NCBI RefSeq assembly: GCF_001592935.1
Contig: NZ_LRDB01000050.1
Span: forward strand, 1-64,000
DNA length: 64,000 bases
Direction of reading: 5' to 3'
From: Roseivirga echinicomitans
GTDB lineage: Bacteria; Bacteroidota; Bacteroidia; Cytophagales; Cyclobacteriaceae
Of the stretch, positions 9,282-18,292 are shown piece after piece. Position 1 is the first letter of the stretch; every line of letters begins with the position of its first letter. The position numbers were made by a program, and so were the translations under genes. The notes below the pieces were generated by a model, which was not told where the DNA came from, searched no databases, and saw only the letters and a list, made by a program, of their open reading frames with translations.

Positions 9282-10130
9282 ATGAAATTACATGTTATAG
9301 ATACAGGCTTTTTTAAACTTGATGGTGGTGCCATGTTTGGTGTAGTGCCCAAATCTCTTTGGACCCGTACCAATGCTGCCGATGAAAACAATATGTGCAC
9401 TTGGGCAATGCGTTGCCTTTTGATTGAAGATGGAAATCAATTGATTTTAATTGACAATGGTATTGGCAGCAAACAAGACGCAAAATTTTTCAGTCATTTC
9501 TACTTACATGGAGATGCCAGTTTAGACAGCTCATTAAAGAAAGCTGGCTTTTCGCCCAATGATGTAACAGACATGTTTCAAACCCATTTGCACTTTGATC
9601 ATTGTGGAGGTGGAGTTGATTATGTGGGTGACAACAAGGATAAGCTTCAATTGCATTTCCCTAATGCAAAATATTGGAGCAATGCCGACCACTGGAAATG
9701 GGCTACCGAACCCAATGCCCGTGAGAAGGCTTCGTTTCTAAAAGAAAACATTCTTCCTATTCAAGAGAGTGGACACTTAAACCAAGTGTCTCTTGATGGG
9801 AAGTCACCTTTTTCTCAATTCGATATTTTCTTGGCCGATGGTCATACCGACAAGCAGATGATTCCTAAAATCAAGTATAAAGGCAAAACCATCGTTTTTA
9901 CAGCTGACTTGATTCCTTCTACTAGCCATATTCCTTTACCTTATGTCATGGGCTATGATACAAGGCCATTGCTTACCCTTTCAGAAAAGGAAAAATTCTT
10001 GAAAGAAGCAGCCGACAATGAATACATTCTTTTTCTTGAACACGATTCGGTGAATGAGTGTTGTACAGTAAAAAATACAGAGAGGGGAGTGAGGTTAGAC
10101 CGTACTTTCCCATTGTCAGAAGTATTATAA
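9282..10130 (+). CDS. MBL-fold metallo-hydrolase (lactonase-like)
   Basis: This metallo-beta-lactamase-fold hydrolase has 282 residues from the ATG at 9282; a TTG two codons earlier is the only longer start. The metal motif QTHLHFDHCGG (His102, His104, Asp106, His107) has the HxHxDH signature. Further ligands are expected in the LADGHTDKQM, FTADLI and FLEHDS segments. The layout, with a long N-terminal strand region and a helical insert after the HxHxDH loop, is that of the N-acyl homoserine lactonase/glyoxalase II-like branch. The true substrate cannot be deduced. It is the first gene of a tightly packed run: the patatin gene begins one base after its stop codon. Confidence 0.9.
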   Translation: MKLHVIDTGFFKLDGGAMFGVVPKSLWTRTNAADENNMCTWAMRCLLIEDGNQLILIDNGIGSKQDAKFFSHFYLHGDASLDSSLKKAGFSPNDVTDMFQTHLHFDHCGGGVDYVGDNKDKLQLHFPNAKYWSNADHWKWATEPNAREKASFLKENILPIQESGHLNQVSLDGKSPFSQFDIFLADGHTDKQMIPKIKYKGKTIVFTADLIPSTSHIPLPYVMGYDTRPLLTLSEKEKFLKEAADNEYILFLEHDSVNECCTVKNTERGVRLDRTFPLSEVL

Positions 10131-10131
10131 G

Positions 10132-10941
10132 ATGAAAACAGGAATTGCCTTATCGGGAGGAGGTGCTCGTGGTTTTGCACACTTTGGTGTATTACAAGCG
10201 CTGGACGAACTTGGAATCGAAATCAATGCGGTTTCAGGCACAAGTGCAGGCTCTATTGCTGGCGCATTTTATACGCATGGCTACAAGCCTACGGAAGCGT
10301 TGGAGCTGATCTCAAAAACCAATCTCTTCAAAATTATATGGCCAGCTTTTAGTCTTTCGGGCCTTATTAACATGAGCAAAAGCGAAGATGTTTTTAAAAA
10401 ATTCTTTAAGGAAGACACTTTTGATAATGCTCAAATTCCATTACAAATTATAGCCACTAACTTGAATGAAGGTCGAAAACATGTGTTTTCTTCTGGCCCC
10501 TTGGTAAAAGCTATGATGGCCTCGAGTTGTATTCCTTTTATTTTCGATCCAGTGAGAATAGGAAATGAAGCTTATGTAGATGGGGGAATCGTCAATAACT
10601 TACCCTCTGAGGTTTTACGAGGCACTTGTGATGTTGTAATTGGAGTCAGCGTGGCGCCTGTAATTCGTGAAAACGATTTGGATGGGCCAAAGCGAATGAT
10701 AGAACGCATTTCTATGGTAAGCGTGAATGCAAATGTTTCGGCCAGTAAGGAATACTGTGATATTCTAATTGAACCCACTTCCCTGCGCAAATACACTACT
10801 TTCGATATGAAAAAGGCGCATGAAATTTATAAAATTGGTTACGAATCTGCTCATCATTATTTCGATACGCATTCTGATGAACCTGCCGTTATTAAATTGC
10901 TAAACAAAGCTAAATCACAACCCTCAAACTCGGCCAAATGA
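10132..10941 (+). CDS. Patatin-like phospholipase (RssA-like)
   Basis: This 269-residue lipid acyl hydrolase shows the complete patatin signature. There is an oxyanion loop GGGARGFAHFG near residue 9, the nucleophile serine in GTSAGS near residue 42, and the catalytic aspartate in VDGGIVNNLP near residue 150. No signal peptide is present, so it probably acts on the cytoplasmic face of the inner membrane. It starts one base after the metallo-hydrolase and overlaps the acyltransferase by four bases (ATGA). A lipid hydrolase coupled to a lipid acyltransferase suggests phospholipid remodelling, which is inferred from the arrangement. Confidence 0.92.
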   Translation: MKTGIALSGGGARGFAHFGVLQALDELGIEINAVSGTSAGSIAGAFYTHGYKPTEALELISKTNLFKIIWPAFSLSGLINMSKSEDVFKKFFKEDTFDNAQIPLQIIATNLNEGRKHVFSSGPLVKAMMASSCIPFIFDPVRIGNEAYVDGGIVNNLPSEVLRGTCDVVIGVSVAPVIRENDLDGPKRMIERISMVSVNANVSASKEYCDILIEPTSLRKYTTFDMKKAHEIYKIGYESAHHYFDTHSDEPAVIKLLNKAKSQPSNSAK

Positions 10942-11501
10942 TGAAATTACTCTCTAGGTTTTTGTTTTGGATTACAGGCTGGAAGCTCGAAGGGAAGTTT
11001 CCAGATGGAGTGAAAAAGGTAGTAATTACCGCTGCACCGCATACCACTAATTGGGATTTTGTATACGCGAGGGCTGCTTTTTACCTACTTGAAGTTCCAT
11101 TAAACTTCACCATTAAGAAGGAATTTATGGTAGGGCCGCTGGGCTGGATGCTTAAAAGTATGGGGGCAATTCCGATAGATAGATCACCGAAAAAACCTGG
11201 CGAGAAAAGGCAAAGTACAGTAGATGCCATGGCCGCTTTATTTCAAAGTAGAGATGAACTGGCGGTAATGGTTACACCAGAGGGTACGAGAAAGTATGTT
11301 CCTGAATGGAAAACTGGTTTTTACTATACTGCCGTGAAAGGCGGGGTGCCAATTGTACTAGGGTTTTTAGATTTCAAAGACAAAATAGCGGGTATTGGCC
11401 CAACCATTTACCCTTCGGGAAATGTGGAAGAAGATATTGAAAAGATGAAGGCATTTTACCGTACTAAAACAGGTAAATACCCAGAGTTAGGCGTAAAATA
11501 A
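10938..11501 (+). CDS. PlsC-like 1-acylglycerol-3-phosphate acyltransferase family protein
   Basis: This 187-residue member of the glycerophospholipid acyltransferase family has the HX4D catalytic motif in APHTTNWDF and the substrate-binding motif PEGTR. A conserved block (KKEFMVGPLGWMLKSMGAIPIDR) lies between them. It is shorter than PlsC of E. coli and lacks clear membrane helices beyond a weak N-terminal segment, as in many small Bacteroidota paralogues. It could acylate lysophospholipid or another lysolipid. The start overlaps the patatin stop by four bases, indicating coupled translation. Confidence 0.88.
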   Translation: MMKLLSRFLFWITGWKLEGKFPDGVKKVVITAAPHTTNWDFVYARAAFYLLEVPLNFTIKKEFMVGPLGWMLKSMGAIPIDRSPKKPGEKRQSTVDAMAALFQSRDELAVMVTPEGTRKYVPEWKTGFYYTAVKGGVPIVLGFLDFKDKIAGIGPTIYPSGNVEEDIEKMKAFYRTKTGKYPELGVK

Positions 11502-11517
11502 AACATTAGAAAAAACA

Positions 11518-12102
11518 ATGTTTACAGGGATTATAGAAACTACAGGCGAGATCACGAAGGTAGAAAAAGAAGGTTCCAACTTTCATTTTTCTGTACAGAG
11601 TAGCTTAAGTGGAGAACTAAAAATTGATCAGAGTGTGGCCCATAATGGTGTTTGCCTTACTGTGGTGCAAGTGAAGGACGGTATCCATGTGGTGACTGCC
11701 ATTGACGAAACTCTTCAGAAGACAAACTTATCCCACTGGGGAATAGGAACTGTGGTAAATATAGAACGCTGCATGGTGGCTAATGGCCGTTTTGATGGGC
11801 ATGTAGTACAAGGTCATGTGGATCAAATTGGCACAGTAACCCAAGTGCAAGAACAGGATGGAAGCTGGCTTTTCGACTTTGAGTATGACCCTAGTTTAGG
11901 AAATGTTACCGTGGAAAAAGGCTCTATCTGTGTCAATGGCACAAGTCTTACCTGTTTCAATTCAGAAGAAGCAAGCTTTAGAGTTGCCATTATCCCATAT
12001 ACCTACGAGCATACTTGTTTCCACCAATTGAAGGCTGGTGACAAGGTAAACCTTGAGTTCGATATTATAGGAAAGTACGTCAAGCGCTTATTAGGAAAGT
12101 AA
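11518..12102 (+). CDS. ribE: Riboflavin synthase, alpha chain
   Basis: This 194-residue enzyme dismutates two molecules of 6,7-dimethyl-8-ribityllumazine to riboflavin plus a pyrimidine. The family start MFTGIIETTGEI and the two tandem lumazine-binding barrels of about 95 residues each are clear; the second begins near GHVVQGHVDQIG. A short C-terminal helix provides trimerisation. The other rib genes are absent, and no FMN riboswitch fits in the 16-base gap before it. Its last base is shared with the start of the next gene (TAATG). Confidence 0.96.
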   Translation: MFTGIIETTGEITKVEKEGSNFHFSVQSSLSGELKIDQSVAHNGVCLTVVQVKDGIHVVTAIDETLQKTNLSHWGIGTVVNIERCMVANGRFDGHVVQGHVDQIGTVTQVQEQDGSWLFDFEYDPSLGNVTVEKGSICVNGTSLTCFNSEEASFRVAIIPYTYEHTCFHQLKAGDKVNLEFDIIGKYVKRLLGK

Positions 12103-13184
12103 TGCGTTTACAATTCGAAGTCATTCCTCACCTTTTAAAGTTTCGTTTCGAAGCAGGCACCAGCCGAGGTTCATTTACCGAGAAGGAAACTTGGTTCATA
12201 AAGGTTTGGGAAAAGGGAAATCCAGACTGCATTGGTTGGGGAGAAGCCAGCCCGTTAAAAGGCCTGAGTATAGACTATAGCTCCAACTACGAAATCGAAC
12301 TTCGAACTTTACTGAATACCCTTTCTGCATTAGATTTCCCAGAAGAAACTGGAGAGCTCCTTGAGTTCATTTCTACCAATACACCAATTGAAAAACCTTC
12401 CATTCGCTTTGGGCTTGAAACCGCTCTGCTAGATCTGCTCAACGGAGGCAAGCAAATCATTTTTGATACGTCATTTGCGCAGGGCAAAGCTCGAATCCCG
12501 ATCAATGGTTTGATTTGGATGGGAGAAAAGACTTTTATGCAAAAGCAGATCAATGACAAGCTGAAGGAAGGGTACAATACCATCAAACTTAAAATTGGTG
12601 CCATTGACTTCGATGCCGAATTGGCTTTATTAGAAGGCATTAGAGAGCACTACTCTGCTAATGATATAACATTAAGGGTAGATGCCAACGGAGCCTTTAC
12701 AGATGTCGATGCCATGGGAAAACTGGAACAGCTGGCTGCACTGGAGATTCATTCTATCGAACAACCCGTAAAAGCTGGGCAATATGAGTTAATGAAAAAG
12801 CTTTGTGCTAAAAGCCCCTTGGATATCGCATTGGATGAAGAGCTCATTGGCGTGAATTCTAAAGAAGAGAAAAGAGCACTTTTAGAACGCGTTCAACCAC
12901 AATATATCATTTTGAAACCTGCTTTATTGGGTGGAATACTTTCCTGCCAAGAATGGATTGAAATTGCTGAAAGCCTAAATATAGGATGGTGGATGACTTC
13001 CATGCTGGAAGCAAATATTGGCTTAAATGCCATCGCCCAATTTACAGCCCAATACAAACCCACCTTACCACAAGGCTTGGGCACAGGCCAACTTTATCAC
13101 AATAACATCGATTCCCCCCTAGAAATCAGAAAAGGGGAACTGTTGTATAATGTACCAAAGGGTTGGGGAGAAGTATCGGTTTAG
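12102..13184 (+). CDS. menC: o-Succinylbenzoate synthase (enolase superfamily)
   Basis: This 360-residue enolase-superfamily enzyme probably dehydrates SHCHC to o-succinylbenzoate in menaquinone synthesis. The barrel shows the catalytic KxK pair in TIKLKIG, metal ligands in RVDANGAF, IEQPV and LDEEL, and the second-side lysine in YIILKPALLGG. The segment LPQGLGTGQLY near the end is also of OSBS type. Dipeptide epimerases share this fold, but the KPALLGG and GTGQLY blocks favour MenC. The start overlaps ribE by one base. Other men genes are not in the window. Confidence 0.87.
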   Translation: MRLQFEVIPHLLKFRFEAGTSRGSFTEKETWFIKVWEKGNPDCIGWGEASPLKGLSIDYSSNYEIELRTLLNTLSALDFPEETGELLEFISTNTPIEKPSIRFGLETALLDLLNGGKQIIFDTSFAQGKARIPINGLIWMGEKTFMQKQINDKLKEGYNTIKLKIGAIDFDAELALLEGIREHYSANDITLRVDANGAFTDVDAMGKLEQLAALEIHSIEQPVKAGQYELMKKLCAKSPLDIALDEELIGVNSKEEKRALLERVQPQYIILKPALLGGILSCQEWIEIAESLNIGWWMTSMLEANIGLNAIAQFTAQYKPTLPQGLGTGQLYHNNIDSPLEIRKGELLYNVPKGWGEVSV

Positions 13185-13290
13185 TTCTTTTGCTGTAAGT
13201 CCTTGCCCTAAGTTTTTATCATGTAGGAATGGAAAGTCATCCTGTAGAGTTCAGAAATGTAGAGATACTTAATATCGACAGTTATGATCT

Positions 13291-13698
13291 TTAATTCTCA
13301 TTTAATTTCTCAATGAGAAATTTTAAATCGTTTGGCATTAATGGCTTTAGAATATATTCAGAGATATCGCTGATGTTTTTCACCCTTTCTATGTCTACTG
13401 GGTCTACTGATGATGAAACCATATATATGGTTATCCTTTTGCCTATTTTTGACTTTATTTTGACATACTCCTCCATAAACTGAAACCCATCCATGATTGG
13501 CATATTAATGTCTAACAAAATAACATCTGGAAGGCTGTTTTCTTCACTAAGATTGTCTGATAAGAAATTTATAGCTTCTTCACCATCTGAAAAAACAGTT
13601 ATATTCTTTACTGATTTAATCGGTTCTAATGATTTGACTATAGTAAATTGATAAATATCATCGTCATCAATAACACATACATTTAAAGCATTAGGCAT
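13291..13698 (-). CDS. Single-domain response regulator receiver
   Basis: This 135-residue stand-alone receiver has no output domain. The acidic pocket DDDD lies at residues 11-14, the phosphoacceptor is Asp63 in VILLDINMP, the switch region is YMVSSS, and Lys118 sits in YILKP. It begins 10 bases after the stop of the PAS histidine kinase on the same strand, so the two form an operon with the kinase first. Receivers of this type in Bacteroidota usually relay phosphate or act by protein contact. Confidence 0.93.
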   Translation of the reverse strand: MPNALNVCVIDDDDIYQFTIVKSLEPIKSVKNITVFSDGEEAINFLSDNLSEENSLPDVILLDINMPIMDGFQFMEEYVKIKSKIGKRITIYMVSSSVDPVDIERVKNISDISEYILKPLMPNDLKFLIEKLNEN

Positions 13699-13708
13699 AT
13701 TATATCAG

Positions 13709-16700
13709 TTAAAAATTTATGTTGAAAGTCGTACCTTCATTTACTTTGCTTGAAGCAGATATTGTGCCTCCCATAGCTTCAACTTGTGCTTTTGTTATAA
13801 ACAAACCCACACCTTGAGCCTCTGGATGTCTATGGAAAACTTTATTAAGTCCAAATAGTTTATGACCGTGTTTTTCTAAATCTATACCTAGGCCATTATC
13901 CTTAATACTCAACTCAATTTTCCCATCCTCAATGTCTGATTTAATAAATATTTCTGGAGTACGACCCTCAGATCTGTACTTAATTGCATTGCTCAGCAAG
14001 TTAAGGAAAATACTTTCCAAGTAGATTTTATTATAACTAAGTTTATTAATTTTAGAGAAATCACTGGTAATGACTGCACCTGTTTTTATGATCTGCCCAT
14101 AGAGTGTTTCTTTAGTAATGTTTAGCACTTCATCAAATGATAGGTCTTCATTGTCTTTCAGGTCTTTATTATTCGTTTTTAGGGCCTCAACTAAAGTGTT
14201 TAGTGTTAGGGTAAGGTGGTTAATGACTTTTTCGAATTTTTCAAATAAGATGCTCTTCTCTTCCTCACTTTCTGATTCCTTATAAAAACCTAAAAGTGAG
14301 TTAAGGTTACTGACAGGAGCCCTTAGGTTATGAGAAGTAATATGAGCAAAGTCGGCCAACTGGGTGTTTTGAGAGGTTAACCTACTTGCTAATACCTCTA
14401 GCTTTTCCTTTGCTTCAATGATTTTACTTTCAGATAATTTTTGATCCGAAATATCACGTATGGCAGCAGAAACCAATAATCCTTCCTCTGTTTGTAATGG
14501 GCTTAGGCTTATTTGTATAGGTATTTCTGTTCCACCTTTATTTACCCCATATAGATCTTTACCCTGACCCATTCCTCTTGTTTTAGGGTTAGAGAAAAAG
14601 CCATCGCGATGTGCGGTATGATTACCTGTAAATCGACTAGGGATAAGGATTTCAACAGACTTGTTAAATAGTTCATCAGCTGAATACCCAAATAACTTTT
14701 CAGATTGCTTGTTGATGAGTTGTATTTTCCCTCTTTCATTCACAATTACCATGGCATCTGGCGCGGACTCTAGCAGACCTCTAAATTTATTTTCTGCCAT
14801 CTTTTGCTCGGTAATGTCTTGGCAGGTACCAATCATTTCAATTACCTTACCTTGATCATTGGTGATGACTTCCCCTAGAAGTTGGACTGTTTTTAACTGA
14901 CCATCTCCTGCTACGATTCTATGAGTGAACTTGTCTAGACTCTTCTTATTTGCCGCATTTTCGAAATAATCCGTTACACTCTCTTTGTCATCAGGATGTA
15001 CAAAGCTGAAATAAGTATCGAAGGTCAAACTGTCGATTGCCTTATTAAGCTTAAATATATTATATAGGTTATAAGACCATTGTACTTTGTCTGCGAGGGT
15101 ATCCCATTGCCAATGGCCCATCATTGTTATTTTCTCTGCGAAATTCAATAATTGATTTTTCCGCAATAGTTCATCTTGAGTTTTTCTTCTTTCAGAAATA
15201 TCGGTTGATACACCTAAAAAACCAATGTCATTACCTTCTTCATCTTTTACTCCTGTTAAAGTGAGTTGAACAGGTAAGGTTGATCCATCTTTCCTAACAT
15301 AAGTCCATTCACGTGTGTCGTATGCATTATGCTTTGATAATTCTAACTGTGGGTGAAAGCCTATTGGATCTTTATCATATAGCTTGGCAATGTCAATTGT
15401 AAACTTCTCTAACTCGTCCTCTTTGTGATAAATGAAGGGTTTTTGCAACCCTATCATTTCAGCCGCTGAATATCCAGTTAATATTTCTGCTCCATAATTA
15501 AAATGATTAATAATACCATCACTGTCTGTCGTTACAATGGCTGTGGGGCCAGAATTAAATATGGCTCTCAATTGTAGGTTGGCATCATGTAATTCTTTTT
15601 CAGCAGACTTGGCAGCAGTAATGTCTTGACAACTACCAATCATTTCGACTACTTCGCCTTTGTCGTTAGTGATCACTTCCCCTAGAATCTGAATTATTTT
15701 TAATTTTCCATCTCCTGTTATGATGCGATGTGAGAATATATTTAGCTGCTTCTCTTCAGCTGCCTTTTTGAAGTATTCTGTTACAATTCCTGTGTCTTCG
15801 GGATGAACTATTCTAAAATAAGTATCAAAGCATAAATGATTAACTCCTTTATCTACCTGTAAAATGTTATAGATATTATTTGACCACTGCATTGTATCCG
15901 TAAGGATATTCCATTGCCAGTTTCCCATCATGGTAATCTCTTCGGCAAAATTAAGTAGCTGGTTTTTTCTCAATAGTTCATTCTCTGTCTTTCTTCTCTC
16001 AGACACATCGGTAGTGACACCTAAAAAACCAATGTTTTCACCTTGTTCACTCTTAATTCCGGATAAAGTCAGCTGAACAGGCAAAATTGATCCATCTTTT
16101 CTTCGATAATTCCATTCACGGGTATCGAATGCATTTTGATTGGCTAATTCTAATTGTGGATGAAAGTCTGTGGGGTCTTTGCCGTATAACTGAGCAATAT
16201 CATTTGAGAACTTCTCAAATTCTTCTTCCAAAAGAAAAATATTCGGTTTTTGTAGTCCTATCATTTCAGCCGCAGAATACCCAGTTATGATTTCAGCCCC
16301 GTGATTGAATTGATTAATAATACCATTGGTATCTGTAGTTATAATAGATGTGGATCCAGAGTTGAATATGGCTTTTAATTGAGTATGGGCATTTTTTAGC
16401 TCAATTTGTGACACCTTCACTTCATTTATATCCTGAAACACTCCGAAGAGGCGAATGCATTTGCCGTCTATTATTTCCGCTTGGCCGATAGCGCGTGTCC
16501 AAAGGATATTCCCTTTTGCCGTTACTAGCTCTATTTCTACATCATAGGGGGTTCCATGTTCCATTGCTTCTTTAACCACTTTTTCAAGCAAATCCCTACT
16601 CTTTCCTTCTTTGAAAAAGTTAATAGCGGTTTCTAAATCGGGTTCATAGTTTTCTGGTACTTCGTGAATCTCACGTACAATCCTGCTCCAAAAAATTCTA

Positions 16701-17866
16701 TCTTTTTCAAGGTTTATTTCCCAAGCTCCAATACGGGCTACTTCATTTGTCTTATCTAGAATTTTTTCAATTTGCCTTCTTTCTTCCTCTCTTTCTTTGA
16801 GGTGAGTAATGTCTCCAGTATGCATTATTAAACCACCTATGTTGCCTTCTGAAATGTACCAAGGGCGAACATCCCAATAAATCCACTGTATTGTTCCATC
16901 GGCACGGGTAAAAGGCGCTCCCTCACAAATGTCAATAGCGCCTTTTAGACCTTTTTGATGATTAGCTTTCCAATCGTCACCTATCTCTGGAAAAATATCA
17001 TAATGAGAACGACCTATAACCTCTTGTCCTTCCATTTTATAATCTGCTATCCAGCGTTGAGAGACAGCAATATATTTCATGTCTTTATCAAGCATAGCAA
17101 TGGCAGTAGGAGCCTGCTCAATAAAAACTTTGTTGTAGGTGTTCTTTGTTTCTAAGTCAGTTTTGAGCTTTGTTAACTCCAGTACCTGCTCTCTTATTTT
17201 GCTTTCAGATTTAGCTAGTTCCTCATTGGCTTTTGTGAGTTTGTGAGTTTGTCGAAACAGTTGTTTTAGAGCAGGAACTAGGACAAATAGGAATTCTCCT
17301 ATCAATATTAATGCAGCTATTAATGCAAGGAAATATACTGTCTGCATCAGCTTTTGAAGCTTTATTTTTGAAGCTTTTTCATACTCGTTTACCGCGGTGT
17401 CCATGGTTAACAAATAGGAGGGTTCAGTTTGAGTAATGATTTCTACATTTTGTTTAATTAGCGTTGAATCAGCGTTGTTTATAATACTTCTACTGGCCGT
17501 GGTTAACCTTTTTAAGTAGGGTTGAGCAGCACTAAGCAAGGAGTCAATAATAGTATTTTTTTCATGTTGCTTATTTTCAGAGTACAGGTAGTTATGCCCG
17601 CTTTCTAATTCATCTGTAGCTGTTTTTAATTGTTCTAGCGAGTTTGACTTCAATGCTTCGTTTTGATTTGTCTCAATAGAGAAGGCCATTTTGGCTATGC
17701 TTTGACTTAGCGTGCGTTGTTTGCCCGATTTGTTAATTAAAGAGGCATTATGTTTTTGGTTGCTGACACTATTTTGAATAATTACCAAAACAGCAACAAT
17801 GATTACTATGATCGTTACTATGAATAGTAAATACCTTTTCTTGATACGTTGCTCTATTTTTTCCAT
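13709..17866 (-). CDS. Multi-PAS membrane histidine kinase
   Basis: This 1385-residue sensor kinase begins with a first membrane helix (about 12-32) and a periplasmic helical domain of PilJ/NarX type (SLINKSGKQRTLSQSIAKMA). A second helix lies at about 176-200, followed by a short coiled coil. Seven PAS-like segments come next: about 240-355, 366-485, 489-625, 630-755, 758-895, 899-1022 and 1026-1145. The kinase core carries the phosphoacceptor His1179 in SHNLRAP, the N-box LLSNAIKY (Asn1293), the G1 box DNGLGID and the G2 box GVGLFITK. Residues 489-757 and 758-1026 are a direct internal duplication of equal length and high identity. The cognate receiver follows 10 bases downstream. The ligand is unknown. 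Confidence 0.93.
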   Translation of the reverse strand: MEKIEQRIKKRYLLFIVTIIVIIVAVLVIIQNSVSNQKHNASLINKSGKQRTLSQSIAKMAFSIETNQNEALKSNSLEQLKTATDELESGHNYLYSENKQHEKNTIIDSLLSAAQPYLKRLTTASRSIINNADSTLIKQNVEIITQTEPSYLLTMDTAVNEYEKASKIKLQKLMQTVYFLALIAALILIGEFLFVLVPALKQLFRQTHKLTKANEELAKSESKIREQVLELTKLKTDLETKNTYNKVFIEQAPTAIAMLDKDMKYIAVSQRWIADYKMEGQEVIGRSHYDIFPEIGDDWKANHQKGLKGAIDICEGAPFTRADGTIQWIYWDVRPWYISEGNIGGLIMHTGDITHLKEREEERRQIEKILDKTNEVARIGAWEINLEKDRIFWSRIVREIHEVPENYEPDLETAINFFKEGKSRDLLEKVVKEAMEHGTPYDVEIELVTAKGNILWTRAIGQAEIIDGKCIRLFGVFQDINEVKVSQIELKNAHTQLKAIFNSGSTSIITTDTNGIINQFNHGAEIITGYSAAEMIGLQKPNIFLLEEEFEKFSNDIAQLYGKDPTDFHPQLELANQNAFDTREWNYRRKDGSILPVQLTLSGIKSEQGENIGFLGVTTDVSERRKTENELLRKNQLLNFAEEITMMGNWQWNILTDTMQWSNNIYNILQVDKGVNHLCFDTYFRIVHPEDTGIVTEYFKKAAEEKQLNIFSHRIITGDGKLKIIQILGEVITNDKGEVVEMIGSCQDITAAKSAEKELHDANLQLRAIFNSGPTAIVTTDSDGIINHFNYGAEILTGYSAAEMIGLQKPFIYHKEDELEKFTIDIAKLYDKDPIGFHPQLELSKHNAYDTREWTYVRKDGSTLPVQLTLTGVKDEEGNDIGFLGVSTDISERRKTQDELLRKNQLLNFAEKITMMGHWQWDTLADKVQWSYNLYNIFKLNKAIDSLTFDTYFSFVHPDDKESVTDYFENAANKKSLDKFTHRIVAGDGQLKTVQLLGEVITNDQGKVIEMIGTCQDITEQKMAENKFRGLLESAPDAMVIVNERGKIQLINKQSEKLFGYSADELFNKSVEILIPSRFTGNHTAHRDGFFSNPKTRGMGQGKDLYGVNKGGTEIPIQISLSPLQTEEGLLVSAAIRDISDQKLSESKIIEAKEKLEVLASRLTSQNTQLADFAHITSHNLRAPVSNLNSLLGFYKESESEEEKSILFEKFEKVINHLTLTLNTLVEALKTNNKDLKDNEDLSFDEVLNITKETLYGQIIKTGAVITSDFSKINKLSYNKIYLESIFLNLLSNAIKYRSEGRTPEIFIKSDIEDGKIELSIKDNGLGIDLEKHGHKLFGLNKVFHRHPEAQGVGLFITKAQVEAMGGTISASSKVNEGTTFNINF

Positions 17867-17995
17867 TGGTAGTTTTTCTCAAAACAAATACTCATACGTA
17901 GCCAAATGGGTGCATTGAAGGCAGAGTAATTTATTCTACATATTAATAATTGGGTGGTTTTAGCCCGAATGCTTGGATATTATAGTGTTGTGCTA

Positions 17996-18292
17996 TTAAC
18001 CAATCATGAGTAATTGTTTTAAATCAATATAATATACACTTTCTAAAATGCTTTTTGTTGAATTAGTGAAATTCGTACGTAGTTTTTTTAATTGTGGATA
18101 AACCTGTCTTCCTTCCACTCGAAGGAACTTTAAAAGATGAGAAGCAGTGGAGCCATAGAAGGGAGAGCACAAATGATATGCTTTTGCTTTTATTATCTGT
18201 AAAGAAGAAGTTAATACTTCTTTTCCTTCCTTGAGCCTGCAGTAGACAGAGAGCATGAGGTTTAAAATGCTATTCTGTTTCAATTGGTTCAC
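17996..18292 (-). CDS. Hypothetical small protein (doubtful)
   Basis: This is a 98-codon open frame starting with GTG that overlaps the end of the MFS transporter gene by 23 bases. The product is basic, has no signal peptide or recognisable domain, and resembles no family I know. It may be a genuine small gene downstream of the transporter or simply an open frame in a 130-400 base spacer. No start signal decides the matter. Confidence 0.25.
   Translation of the reverse strand: MNQLKQNSILNLMLSVYCRLKEGKEVLTSSLQIIKAKAYHLCSPFYGSTASHLLKFLRVEGRQVYPQLKKLRTNFTNSTKSILESVYYIDLKQLLMIG

Noticed and set aside
11502-11517. FMN riboswitch before riboflavin synthase
   Set aside because: The gap is only 16 bases, and no RFN-type conserved boxes were seen near the start of the gene run.
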